Below are positions 56,241-64,000 of a stretch of DNA of 64,000 nt, piece after piece. Source of the DNA: Roseiarcus sp963833955 (GTDB lineage: Bacteria > Pseudomonadota > Alphaproteobacteria > Rhizobiales > Beijerinckiaceae); the NCBI GenBank assembly GCA_963833955.1, contig CAWHZY010000021.1, positions 372,001 to 436,000 of the forward strand, written 5' to 3'. A program made the position numbers and the translations under genes. The notes under the pieces are model-generated. The model saw only the letters and a list, made by a program, of their open reading frames with translations. It ran no database searches and was not told where the DNA came from. Position 1 is the first letter of the stretch. Each line of letters begins with the position of its first letter.

Positions 56241-58215
56241 AGCCGTGCTGGCCTTTGTCGACGATTCTGTTCTCGCGGCCATCCAGCCGGCGTTGGTGAC
56301 GCTGGGGCTTTTCGTCATTTGCGCGGCGCTCTGGCCAAAACCCGTTACGACGGCGCGAGCCTTCATGGTCGCGGGCAGCTTCGCGATGATGACCCAATAT
56401 GTGTGGTGGCGGATTGCGGAGACGCTGCCCGCGCCGGCATTCAGCTTCGAATACGCGCTCGCGCTCGCCTTTCTCATCGCCGAGCTGATTGGAATCCTGA
56501 CCGCCGCGCTCTCGCTCATGTTTCTCACCCGGACGCGAAATCGATCTCCTGACGCAGACGCGAATGCCGAATGGCTTTCGACGCTGGAACACCCTCCCTC
56601 GATCGACGTGCTCATCTGCTCGTACAACGAAGAGAAAGAGATCCTGGAGCGCACGATCGTCGGCGCGCTCGGCATGGATTATCCCAATTTTCGTGTCTGG
56701 ATGCTCGACGACAGCCGCCGCGCCTGGGTGCAGACGCTCTGCGTCGAACTCGGATGCCGCTACCTCTCGCGGTCAGACAATGCGTATGCCAAGGCCGGAA
56801 ACATCAACCACGCGCTGAAACATATCGCGGCGTCGTCCAACCCTCCCGAATTCGTCTCGATCCTCGACGCCGATTTCGTGCCCACCCCGCAGTTCTTGAA
56901 ACGCGCGATGTCGCTGTTTCGCGATCGAGGAATTGGCGTCGTGCAAACGCCGCAACATTTCGTCAATCCGGACCCTATTCAGATCAATCTCGGCGCGACG
57001 AAATTCTGGCCCGACGAACAGCGCTTCTTCTTCGACATCGTGCTCCCGGCCAAGGATGCGTGGTCCGCCGCATTCTGTTGCGGCACGTCGTCGATCGTCA
57101 GGATGGGGCCGCTGATGGAGATCGGCGGCTTCCCGACGGATTCGGTGACCGAGGATTATCTCCTAAGCCTGCGCCTCAAGGAGAAGGGCTTACTCACAGC
57201 CTATCTGAATGAGCCTCTGACCTATGGGCTCGCTCCGGAAGGCCTGAAGGAATACATCACGCAGCGGAGCCGGTGGTGCCTTGGCTTCATGCAGATTGCG
57301 CGCGGCCGCAGCGGCCCGCTTTCCTCATGTTCGCCGCTCGCGTTCATCGACCGCCTGTCGCTGACCGAGGTGTTCCTCAATTGGACCGCGGTTCCCCTTT
57401 CGCGGGCCATCGGTCTGATCATCCCGCCCGTTTCTCTGGCCTTCGGTCTCCACCCTTTCCATGCCTCGCTTTACGACCTCGCGACTCGCTTCCTGCCGTA
57501 TTTCCTGTGGAGCGGTCTCGTGATGAGCTGGCTCTCCGGCGGAAAAGTCATGCCGATCCTGTTCGACGTGAGTCAGATCATCGTGATGCCCCAGATCTTG
57601 AAGGCCGCATTATTTGGGCTCGCGCGGCCCCAGGGGCAAAAATTCGAGGTGACGGCGAAAGGCGGCGATCGCAATCATGGCTTTGTCGAATGGACGGTCA
57701 TGCGTCCCTTCGTCATCCTCATCGTCCTGTCGCTTGCGGCGGTCCTGTGGGCCTTCTACGTGAACGGGGGATCGAACGAAATTCGCTACTCGAGCCCGGC
57801 GCTGGCCTGGACCTGGTACAATCTCATTGTCCTCGTCGTGCTCTGCTTTGTTTGCGTCGAGCGGCCTCGTCACCGAGCCGCTGAGCGGTTCGCATCGCGC
57901 GAACTGGTTTCGGTCAAGACGGCCGACCGCACGCAACTCATGCAACTCGCCGACGTTTCCATCACCGGCGCGCGCATCTTTGGCGTTCCGCCAGCCGCTC
58001 CAGGGCAATCCATCGAGCTCGAGCTGCCGAACTTTTCCGTTTCCGCAAAGATCGTGCGGCGCGACGGGGATGCGTTCGCGGTCGCTTTCAACCACACCCT
58101 GAAGTCGAGAGTGGCTGCGATCCAGCATTTCTATTCCGGCGGGTATCTACGACCGCTCGGCTCGATCCGCATTCTACGCGTCGCGGAATCGGTAGTGCGC
58201 AGAGTGTTCGACTAG
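56164..58215 (+). CDS. PilZ-domain family 2 glycosyltransferase, BgsA-like glucan synthase
   Basis: A 683-residue membrane synthase. Two N-terminal helices, then the GT-A domain: VLICSYNEEKEILERTI, VWMLDDS (near 180), SILDADFVPTPQF, GCGTSSIVR-like CCGTSSIVRMG, VTEDYLLSLRL (TED near 320) and QRSRWCLGFMQ. Four or so further helices follow. The C-terminal segment (ERFASRELVSVK ... LADVSITGARI) has the RxxxR and DxSxxG pattern of PilZ, so activation by c-di-GMP is expected. The set matches cellulose- and BgsA-type synthases; with the adaptor upstream, a BgsA-like mixed-linkage beta-glucan synthase is the best call, curdlan or cellulose being alternatives. GTG 56245, just after the adaptor stop, is an alternative start. 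Confidence 0.8.
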   Translation: MVTPLPPARTASIAAHISKDLSPRAEAVLAFVDDSVLAAIQPALVTLGLFVICAALWPKPVTTARAFMVAGSFAMMTQYVWWRIAETLPAPAFSFEYALALAFLIAELIGILTAALSLMFLTRTRNRSPDADANAEWLSTLEHPPSIDVLICSYNEEKEILERTIVGALGMDYPNFRVWMLDDSRRAWVQTLCVELGCRYLSRSDNAYAKAGNINHALKHIAASSNPPEFVSILDADFVPTPQFLKRAMSLFRDRGIGVVQTPQHFVNPDPIQINLGATKFWPDEQRFFFDIVLPAKDAWSAAFCCGTSSIVRMGPLMEIGGFPTDSVTEDYLLSLRLKEKGLLTAYLNEPLTYGLAPEGLKEYITQRSRWCLGFMQIARGRSGPLSSCSPLAFIDRLSLTEVFLNWTAVPLSRAIGLIIPPVSLAFGLHPFHASLYDLATRFLPYFLWSGLVMSWLSGGKVMPILFDVSQIIVMPQILKAALFGLARPQGQKFEVTAKGGDRNHGFVEWTVMRPFVILIVLSLAAVLWAFYVNGGSNEIRYSSPALAWTWYNLIVLVVLCFVCVERPRHRAAERFASRELVSVKTADRTQLMQLADVSITGARIFGVPPAAPGQSIELELPNFSVSAKIVRRDGDAFAVAFNHTLKSRVAAIQHFYSGGYLRPLGSIRILRVAESVVRRVFD

Positions 58216-58237
58216 AGCTGCGCGTGTCCGAATAGAT

Positions 58238-58369
58238 CGTCATCGCGAGGCGCGAAGCGACGCGGCGATCCAGGAGTCGCGAGGCGCGCTACGTTCCCCT
58301 GGATTGCTTCGCCATAGCCCGTCCAGAAGGACGGGCGTCTGTCGACGCCCTAGGGCTCGCAATGCTGGG
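58238..58369. repeat. Palindromic intergenic repeat, copy 2, interrupted by IS
   Basis: Same family as 42933-43041: shares gcgacgcggcgatccaggag. Arms cgatccagg (58266-58274) and cctggattg (58298-58306), plus a perfect hairpin gcccgtcc-agaa-ggacgggc (58317-58336) that may end transcription of the synthase gene. It breaks at ctcgcaatg (58358-58366); the other half, acgatcgcggttcgac, resumes after the IS element near 59735. Confidence 0.8.
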
Positions 58370-58439
58370 TGGACGGCCCCCGACGGCATCTGTTGTGCCA
58401 AGCTGCGGGTGCTTTGTCCCAGCAAGGAGACCGTCCGTC

Positions 58440-59456
58440 ATGACCATTGGCATCATTGGGCTCGATATCGCCAAGAGCGTGTTTCAGGTTCACGGGGAGG
58501 ACGCCGAAGGGCGCGTCCTTGTGCAGAAGCGGCTCGGCCGGAAGGGGATGGTGAGCTTCTTCGAGAAGCTTCCGCCATGCGTGGTGGCGCTCGAGGCTTG
58601 TGGCACGTCGCATTATTGGGGCCGCACGCTGCGGGCTTTGGGCCACGACGTCCGGCTGATCGCGGCCGCTTACGTGAAGCCTTTCGTCAAGCGCAACAAG
58701 ACCGACGCGCGCGACGCGGCGGCGATTTGCGTTGCGGCGCTGAGGCCGGACATGCGGGAGGTCGCGATCAAGAGCGAGGAGCAGCAGGCTTCGCGGGCTT
58801 TGGAGCGTTCGCGCGAGCTCCTGGTCAAGCAACGCACGCAAGCGATGAACAGCCTGCGGGCGATGCTGGCCGAGTTCGGGGTCGTAGCGGCGCAGGGGGC
58901 TCGCGGCTTCGCCGAACTGACGGCGCGCCTGACGAGCGACGAGCCGGGGCTTCCGGAGACATTGGTCGGCGCGTTGCGTGTCGTTCTCGCCCAGCTCGAC
59001 ACGCTGACCCCGGCGATCGCGGCGCTGGAGAACAGGATCAAGGCGGTCGTCAAGGCCGATCCGGACATGCGGCGGCCCGCCCGCGTGCCCAGCGTCGGCT
59101 TTCTGACCGCCCACCCGGTGGTGGCGGCGATCGGCGACGGACGGCGGTTTAAGAGCGGGCGCGACTTCACCGCCTGGGGCGGCATGACCCCGCGCGAGAC
59201 ATCGTCCGCCGGCAAGCGGCGAATAAGGGGCATGAGCCGGCAGGGGGAAAGCCGATTGCGCAAACTGTTCGCCCTCGGGGCGGTCACGCTCCCGCGCAAC
59301 GCCCGCTCGCGCCAAGATCGGGCCACCCGATGGCAGCGCGGCATTCTCGCCAGGCGGCCAATGAAGGTGGCGGTGATGGCCCAGGCCGCCAAGACCGCCA
59401 GGATCGTCTGGGCGGTCCTCGCCTCGGGCAAGGAGTACGAGCCCGCGGCGGCCTGA
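58440..59456 (+). CDS. IS110 family transposase
   Basis: A 338-residue DEDD-type recombinase. N-terminal RuvC-like domain: GIIGLDIAKSVFQVHG (Asp), VVALEACGTSHYWGR (Glu), and KRNKTDARDAAAICVAA (two Asp). A helical linker follows (REVAIKSEEQQASRALERSRELLVKQRTQAMNSLRAML). The C-terminal transposase_20 domain has the PSVGFLTAHPVVAAIGDGRRFKSGRDFTAWGGMTPRETSSAGKRRIRGMSRQGE segment with the conserved Ser in TSSAGK. ATG 58440 is used because family proteins start MTxxIIGLDIAK. Full length, so the element may be active. Confidence 0.9.
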   Translation: MTIGIIGLDIAKSVFQVHGEDAEGRVLVQKRLGRKGMVSFFEKLPPCVVALEACGTSHYWGRTLRALGHDVRLIAAAYVKPFVKRNKTDARDAAAICVAALRPDMREVAIKSEEQQASRALERSRELLVKQRTQAMNSLRAMLAEFGVVAAQGARGFAELTARLTSDEPGLPETLVGALRVVLAQLDTLTPAIAALENRIKAVVKADPDMRRPARVPSVGFLTAHPVVAAIGDGRRFKSGRDFTAWGGMTPRETSSAGKRRIRGMSRQGESRLRKLFALGAVTLPRNARSRQDRATRWQRGILARRPMKVAVMAQAAKTARIVWAVLASGKEYEPAAA

Positions 59457-59716
59457 GCGAAAGACCCAATCCCCTCTTCCTTCGATCAACCCGGTCGAAG
59501 GCAGGCTGAGCAAGGAGCCAAGGAAAGCGACGGCAAAATGGTCAGGACCTGGGTCGGGAAAATCCGCTTCGTCATCGCGCTATCCAAGCGCGCCGCAAGG
59601 CTGGGAACCCGATCCGCAGCCCCCATCGTGGCCCGCGGTCATCGACCGCACAAAAAAGGCCGAATACATGACTGCTCCAGACCAGTCGCCCAAGTCTTCC
59701 AAAACCCCTTGCGAAA
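59457..59716 (+). ncRNA. Candidate bridge/seek RNA in IS1111-like right end
   Basis: 260 bp of non-coding DNA from the transposase stop to the right inverted repeat. In IS1111-type elements a structured RNA encoded here pairs with both donor and target DNA and guides insertion. Pieces such as ccttcgatcaacccggtcgaagg (59480-59502) can form a stem-loop. The call rests on family knowledge and position; structure and transcription are not shown. Confidence 0.4.
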
Positions 59717-59801
59717 CGGGGGCCGTCCATACATGACGATCGCGGTTCGACGCAAATTCAATTTGCGACCGTCGCTAGCCTCGGCCCCCTGGCTTCCCGG
59801 A

Positions 59802-61322
59802 TCACGCCACGCCGCTGGTCTCGTCGCCCGCGCGAAGCTCCGCCATAATGTCGCGGATGCGGGGATAAAGCTCGCGGAAGGTTTTATAGCGCTTCTCGTA
59901 GAGGCGTGCGTTGCGCGAATTAGGCACAATTCTGAAAGCGGCCGGGTTCCACTGCTTGATCGCTGATCTCGGGACATCGCCGATTGCAAGTCTCGCCAAG
60001 AACGCGTCGCCATAGGCAGCGCCAATGCTGACCTCAGGCGCCTCCTGTGCGAGTCCGGAGACATCGGACGTGGCTTGCGTCCAGATCCGGTTCCGCAATC
60101 CTCCGCCGACCGCGATGATTGTCGAGGGCGGCGCGCCAGCCTCGGCGTAAGTGTCGAAGATATGCTTGGTCGCGAAGGCGATGCCCTCGAGCGCGGCCCG
60201 GTATAGGTCGGCGCGGGTGTGCGCCAAAGTCAGACCGACGATTGCGCCTTTGGCGTTCGGATCATGAATCGGCGTGCGCTCGCCCGAGAAATAGGGGAGA
60301 AAAACGAGGCCGCTGGCGCCGGGCGGCGAGGCTTGAGCCTCCGTCGCCAGCGCGCCCATCGCCGCTTCCGGACTGAGGTCTCGCGCCAGCTGATCGGCGA
60401 ACCAATGGGTGAGCGTCCCGCTGGTCGCAAGCCCGGCCATCGAGGCATATTGGTCGGCGAACAGCCACGGGGCATGCCAGAGCCGAGGATCCCGGATGCG
60501 TTCGGACCCGACCCGGATCGTGAATATGGTCGAGCCGTACATCAGCATCATCTCGCCCGCGTCGAGGACGCCGACGCTGATCGCTTCGGCCGCGGCGTCA
60601 ATCGTTCCAACGATCACCGGCGTCCCAGGCGCGAGCCCCGTTTGCTCGGCGGCGGTCCCCGTGACCGTCCCGGCGATCTCCGTCGTCCAGGCGATCTCCG
60701 GCAAGCGCTCAAGGTCCGTGATGTCCGGCGCGAGAGCATCGCTCCATGTTCGGCTCTCGATGTCGTAAAGAGGCGCGACGCTGGACGCGCTGTAATGGTC
60801 CGTCACAAAGCGTCCGGTCAGCCGGTGCACCAGGAACGACGTTGAATTAAGAAACATCCGCGCCTTTGCGTAAATGTCCGGCCGGTTGCGCTTGAGCCAC
60901 AGGATTTTCGGGCCGACGGCCTGCGACGTCAGCGCGTTGCCGCCGTGCGAGAGGACGCGATCGGCGCCGATGCGGGCGGTCAGCTCCTCGATTTCGCGAG
61001 CGGCGCGGGTGTCGACGCCGTAAAGCACGGCGTTCATCAGCGGCGCGCCGTTCGCGTCGACGGGCAGCATGCACGGGCCGATCGCGCTTGCGCCGACGGC
61101 CTTTACGTCGGACGCATCGAGCCTGCTATCGGCGAGAAGCTTTCGACATAGCCAGACGAAATCGCCCCACCAATCTTGCTCGGCGCGATGCTCGGCCCAA
61201 CCTGCGCGCGGCACGATGAGCTCATGCGGACGAGACGCGCTCGCCACCACGCGGCCGTCGGCGTCGACGAGGACGCCTTTCGATTCGTAGGTCCCGATGT
61301 CAATGCCGAGGGTGGCGTTCAT
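59802..61322 (-). CDS. FGGY carbohydrate kinase (xylulokinase-like)
   Basis: A 506-residue sugar kinase. FGGY_N: TLGIDIGTYESKGVLVDADGRVVASASRPHEL, ELIVPRAGWAEHRAEQDWWGDF, NAVLYGVDTRAAREIEEL. FGGY_C: LMYGSTIFTIRV, GLVFLPYFSGERTPIHDPNAKGAIVGLTLAHTRADLYRAALEGIAFATKHIFD and IIAVGGGLRNRIWTQATSDVSG, ending with IGAAYGDAFLARLAIG. The substrate cannot be told from sequence. Its ATG overlaps the stop of the M42 peptidase by 4 nt, and permease genes lie further upstream, so it phosphorylates a sugar imported by that ABC system. The gene ends about 70 bp before the IS insertion site. Confidence 0.9.
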   Translation of the reverse strand: MNATLGIDIGTYESKGVLVDADGRVVASASRPHELIVPRAGWAEHRAEQDWWGDFVWLCRKLLADSRLDASDVKAVGASAIGPCMLPVDANGAPLMNAVLYGVDTRAAREIEELTARIGADRVLSHGGNALTSQAVGPKILWLKRNRPDIYAKARMFLNSTSFLVHRLTGRFVTDHYSASSVAPLYDIESRTWSDALAPDITDLERLPEIAWTTEIAGTVTGTAAEQTGLAPGTPVIVGTIDAAAEAISVGVLDAGEMMLMYGSTIFTIRVGSERIRDPRLWHAPWLFADQYASMAGLATSGTLTHWFADQLARDLSPEAAMGALATEAQASPPGASGLVFLPYFSGERTPIHDPNAKGAIVGLTLAHTRADLYRAALEGIAFATKHIFDTYAEAGAPPSTIIAVGGGLRNRIWTQATSDVSGLAQEAPEVSIGAAYGDAFLARLAIGDVPRSAIKQWNPAAFRIVPNSRNARLYEKRYKTFRELYPRIRDIMAELRAGDETSGVA

Positions 61323-62441
61323 TCCGGATAGTCGTCGCGATTGAGGCTGAAGTCGGCCTCAATGCTCGAGAGTCCGGCGACGAGCAGCGCCGAGAGGCTG
61401 ACAAGATCGGAGAGATCGCACACCTCGAGAGCCGAATGCGTGTAGCGGCAAGGGAAGCCGAGGTCGATCGCGGCGACGCCGTGATGGACAAGCTGCACAT
61501 AGGACGAATCGGTGAGCACGCCGACTTGCGCGCTACGCTGCAACGGCAGACCCGCTTGCTCCGCGGCGCGTTCAAAAAGCGAGACCAGCGCGGGATGCGG
61601 AATCGTGCCGTTCAGCGTGCCACGTCCATGGAAGCTGTAGAGGCTCATGCCTGGACCGCGCCCGAGCGCAAGATCGCCACGAGCCTGCATGTCGGGCGTA
61701 TCGGTCGCAAGCATGAGATCAAGCTGGATCGCGATGTCGGGCTTGAGCGCCTGAGCCGCGGGCATCGCGCCGCGCAGATTATATTCTTCCTGCGTCGAGA
61801 AAACGAAATGGATCGTCGGTCGTTGACGCATGGGCGCGAGAAGCCGCGCCACCTCCACGATCACAGCGCAGCCAGCGCGATCGTCGACCGAGGCGCCGGC
61901 GATCTTGTCGTCGGCAAGCGTGACGGCTCTCGGCGCATAGACAACGGGAGAGCCAATCTTGACGCCTGCCCTCGCAGCCTCGTCGGCGTTTGAGAAGCCG
62001 GCGTCGACCAGAATCTCCTGGTAGGGGACGAACTCGATACTTTTCCTCTGGGCTTGTCGCGTGATGGCTCTTGTTGCCGACGATCGCGCGAACGTCGCGG
62101 CCCTCGCCAACGCAGATGAGGAGCTCCTGCGCGGCGAGCGCGCGTTCGGGGACGCCGCCGAGACGCTCCAGCCCTAGGAACCCGGTCGGCTCGATTTTCC
62201 GGACGACGAATCCGAGTTGGTCCATGTGGGCGAACAGCATCACGCTTGGCCGGCTCGTGTCGCCTTCAGCAGTGGCGATCAAATTGCCGAGCCGGTCGGT
62301 CGTCGCAGCGAGGCCTAAGCCCGCCATTTCGACGGCGAGGCGCCGGCGCACACGCCCTTCGTGCCCGCTAAGGCCGGGGATCAGCATGAGCTCCATCGTG
62401 AGCGCCCGGAGGCGCTCGCGCGACGGACCGGCGCCGGACAC
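61319..62441 (-). pseudogene. M42 family metallopeptidase, frameshifted
   Basis: About 374 residues. The first frame, from GTG 62441 (ATG 62396 also possible), has LIPGLSGHEGRVRRRL, VMLFAHMDQLGFVVRKIEPTGFL with the metal ligands His and Asp, and VGNKSHHATSPEEKYRV. One extra base near 62031 shifts to the second frame: VPYQEILVDAGFSNADEA, KIAGASVDDRAGCAVIVEV (Asp), FSTQEEYNLRGA (Glu-Glu) and CRYTHSALEVCDLSD (last His). M42 enzymes are aminopeptidases, sometimes annotated as endoglucanases. Within a sugar transport operon its role is unclear. It starts 11 nt after the permease gene. Confidence 0.85.
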
Positions 62442-62452
62442 TGGATCCCCGG

Positions 62453-63394
62453 CTATTTGCCTGCTCCCGCCGTGAGGCCCATGACGATGTAGCGCTCGAG
62501 GAAAATTCCTATCAGGAGAAGCGGCGTGATGGCCGCGGTCGCGAGCGCCGCGATCGTCCACCAATTGATGCCCGACGAGCCTGTCTGACTCGCCACCATG
62601 ACGGGCAGAGTCTGCGCGTCGGACCCGGTCAGGAGCGAAGCGAAGAAATATTCGTTCCAGCAGAGGACGAGCGACAGGATGAAGGCGGCGACCATGCCGG
62701 GCAGCGCGATCGGCAAGACGATGCGCAGGAAAGCTCCCCAGATCGTGCAACCGTCCACCAGCGCCGCCTGCTCCATCTCCATCGGGATGGTGTCGAACTG
62801 ATCGCGCATCACCCAAATAACGATCGGCAGAACCATCAAGGTGTAGATGAGAATAAGGCCGATCCGCGTGTCGAGCAGCGCCAGTCCCTTGTAGAGAACC
62901 AGAAACGGCAGCGCGAGGACGACGGGGGGAAGAATGAGTTGCGAAACGAAGAAGAACGAGATGTCCTTGTTGCGCCACGGGCCGAACTTGTAGTCGAAAC
63001 GGCTGAGCCCGTAGGCGGCAAGCGAGCCGATGACAATCGCGAAGGCGGAGGCGCCGATCGAGCAGATAACGCTGTTGATGAATTTGCTTAAGAACTCCTC
63101 GCGCACGTTCGACGTGTTGAAGAACGTGTCGGGTGAAAGGCCGAGCGATTGCCAGCCCCTCCAGCTCGGCATGAAGTCGACCCACGGAATGAGATGACCT
63201 TGCGTAACGTCGCGCCCGAGTTTTACCGAGGTCGATAGGGTCCAGTAGATGGGAAAGAGCGCAATGAAGGTCCAAATGATCAGAAGTGCGTAGATCGCGA
63301 TGCGTCCGATGACTCGCGTAAAACTCCGTGGCGCGACGGCGTCGTCGCGCTCAGCGAGCGCATTGGCGTCCGCGGCCGCGTCGACGGTCATCAT
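62453..63394 (-). CDS. Carbohydrate ABC transporter permease (MalG-type)
   Basis: A 313-residue permease with six membrane helices. The N-terminal helix (IGRIAIYALLIIWTFIALFPIYWTLSTSVK) is typical of the MalG group; KFINSVICSIGASAFAIVIGSLAAYGLSRF and the EAA loop EQAALVDGCTIWGAFLRIVLPIALPG, which contacts the ATPase, are clear. The C-terminus ERYIVMGLTAGAGK is a family hallmark. It follows the MalF-type gene by 25 bp. The substrate is probably a sugar, sugar alcohol or sugar acid. The ATPase and binding protein must be beyond the right edge. Confidence 0.9.
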   Translation of the reverse strand: MMTVDAAADANALAERDDAVAPRSFTRVIGRIAIYALLIIWTFIALFPIYWTLSTSVKLGRDVTQGHLIPWVDFMPSWRGWQSLGLSPDTFFNTSNVREEFLSKFINSVICSIGASAFAIVIGSLAAYGLSRFDYKFGPWRNKDISFFFVSQLILPPVVLALPFLVLYKGLALLDTRIGLILIYTLMVLPIVIWVMRDQFDTIPMEMEQAALVDGCTIWGAFLRIVLPIALPGMVAAFILSLVLCWNEYFFASLLTGSDAQTLPVMVASQTGSSGINWWTIAALATAAITPLLLIGIFLERYIVMGLTAGAGK

Positions 63395-63419
63395 GGGCTC
63401 TCCGTCCTGATCGCGCGCC

Positions 63420-64000
63420 TCATGTCACCTTCCGCACGTAGCGGTTGGCTACGTTCAGGATGAGGGTGATGAAGATGATGATAATAACGAGATAGACCTC
63501 GGCCACCATCGTCGCATAGCCGACATTCGAGCGATCGCGGTACTCGCGGTAGACGAAGCTCGAAATCGTGTCCGTCGCGCCGCCCGGCCCGCCCGCGGTG
63601 ACGTTGATGACGATGTCGGCGAGCTTCAGTTCGAAGATCGTGCGCAGCACGATCGCCGTTATGCTGACCGGCAGCATCAGGGGGAAGGTGATCTCCCAGA
63701 AGGACTGCCAGCCGGTGGCGCCGTCGACCTTGGCGGCCTCCTTCACCTCATGGGGCAGCGCCTGCAAGCCGGCGAGCAGCAGGATCACCATGAAGGGGAT
63801 CCAGACCCAGGCGTCCATGGCGATGATGGCGGTGCGGGCGATCCAGGGGTCGGTAAAAAAGGCGGCGTTCGACCAGCCGAGCCATCTGGCGAAATTCGCC
63901 AGAGGCCCGAAGCGGTTCTCCATCAGCGACTTCCCGATCATCCAGCTGATCGCCACCGGGCTCAGCATGAAGGGCAGGAGGAAGGCGATGCGGAAGAACT
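63420..64000 (-). CDS. Carbohydrate ABC transporter permease (MalF-type), partial
   Basis: The frame is open to the window end, so the N-terminus is missing; the Met at 63968 is internal. The visible 193 residues contain ATG-less sequence FLLPFMLSPVAISWMIGKSLM, WIPFMVILLLAGLQALPHEVKEAAKVDGATGWQSFWEITFPLMLPV (the EAA loop) and FELKLADIVINVTAGGPGGATDTISSFVYR, the last being highly typical of MalF/UgpA-type subunits. It pairs with the MalG-type gene 25 bp downstream. Confidence 0.9.
   Translation of the reverse strand, partial: FFRIAFLLPFMLSPVAISWMIGKSLMENRFGPLANFARWLGWSNAAFFTDPWIARTAIIAMDAWVWIPFMVILLLAGLQALPHEVKEAAKVDGATGWQSFWEITFPLMLPVSITAIVLRTIFELKLADIVINVTAGGPGGATDTISSFVYREYRDRSNVGYATMVAEVYLVIIIIFITLILNVANRYVRKVT

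Larger units (their letters stand above)
58370..59729 (+). mobile_element. IS110-family element, IS1111-like
   Basis: About 1.36 kb carrying one intact transposase. Sub-terminal perfect 13-bp inverted repeats tggacggcccccg (58370-58382) and cgggggccgtcca (59717-59729) are seen; such short sub-terminal repeats mark the IS1111 group. It is inserted within a dispersed palindrome (compare the intact copy at 42933), without a conventional target duplication, as expected for this family. The 260-bp right non-coding end may encode the guide RNA. Confidence 0.8.

Noticed and set aside
1..64000. tRNA or rRNA genes
   Set aside because: I looked for the conserved T-arm GGTTCGAATCC-type pattern and rRNA blocks by eye and found none; a covariance-model scan would be needed to be certain.

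Overview
This 64 kb window is GC-rich alphaproteobacterial chromosomal DNA. The best fit is Hyphomicrobiales (Rhizobiales), perhaps a Methylocystaceae/Beijerinckiaceae-type methylotroph. The reasons are the bacteriohopanetetrol cyclitol-ether genes hpnI-hpnJ-hpnK, a 1152-residue Smc, a PilZ-bearing glucan synthase resembling rhizobial BgsA with its adaptor, sugar ABC operons of rhizobial type, and dispersed palindromes containing gcgatccagg/cctggattgc-type arms. The exact genus cannot be fixed from the sequence.

Layout. 1-3.5 kb: remnant of a phage/plasmid replication module (prim-pol plus a frame-broken superfamily-3-type primase-helicase), ending at a perfect 31-bp inverted repeat. 4.0-5.4 kb: a broken IS630-type element with a duplicated 3' end. 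5.7-8.3 kb: two alpha/beta hydrolases, both frame-disrupted. 9.4-13.2 kb: a large autotransporter whose passenger is built of GGA[ILV] and [F/I/L]xxN repeats like chlamydial Pmp proteins. 13.5-16.4 kb: adjacent IS3 and IS1380 elements. 16.8-20.7 kb: a secreted beta-helix protein and a WsaF-like rhamnosyltransferase. 20.8-25.0 kb: an MFS exporter, a VOC protein and a DJ-1/PfpI, AhpD-like and GlxA-regulator group. 25.0-32.5 kb: conserved genes (SulP-STAS, mogA, proA, smc). 32.6-35.3 kb: PEP-CTERM protein, HTH protein and an Rv2179c-like exonuclease. 35.5-39.0 kb: hpnI-J-K. 39.3-44.3 kb: sulfotransferase, GH15 enzyme, fatty-acid-hydroxylase-type protein. 44.4-54.4 kb: a minus-strand operon for four-carbon acid sugars (GntR regulator, binding protein, ATPase, permease, otnI, otnK, otnC, sorbosone-dehydrogenase-type enzyme) and a decayed extra permease. 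54.7-58.2 kb: adaptor plus PilZ glycosyltransferase (bgsBA-like). 58.4-59.7 kb: an IS110/IS1111-type element inserted into a palindromic repeat. 59.8-64.0 kb: a second sugar operon (MalF/MalG-type permeases, M42 peptidase, FGGY kinase) running off the right edge.

How the genes work together. In the otn operon, an imported sugar acid would be isomerised (OtnI), phosphorylated (OtnK) and decarboxylated (OtnC) to dihydroxyacetone phosphate. The dehydrogenase that normally starts this route is not in the window. hpnI-J-K form one pathway: GlcNAc transfer to bacteriohopanetetrol, deacetylation, and radical ring contraction to the cyclitol. Several loci concern the cell surface (autotransporter, beta-helix protein, rhamnosyltransferase, PEP-CTERM protein, glucan synthase).

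A major caveat: at least fourteen genes are split by about twenty single-base frameshifts, many at short base runs. They include genes expected to be functional (hpnJ, SulP, the ABC ATPase). Uncorrected sequencing indels are as likely as real pseudogenes, so I mark the disrupted genes and give the probable full extent.
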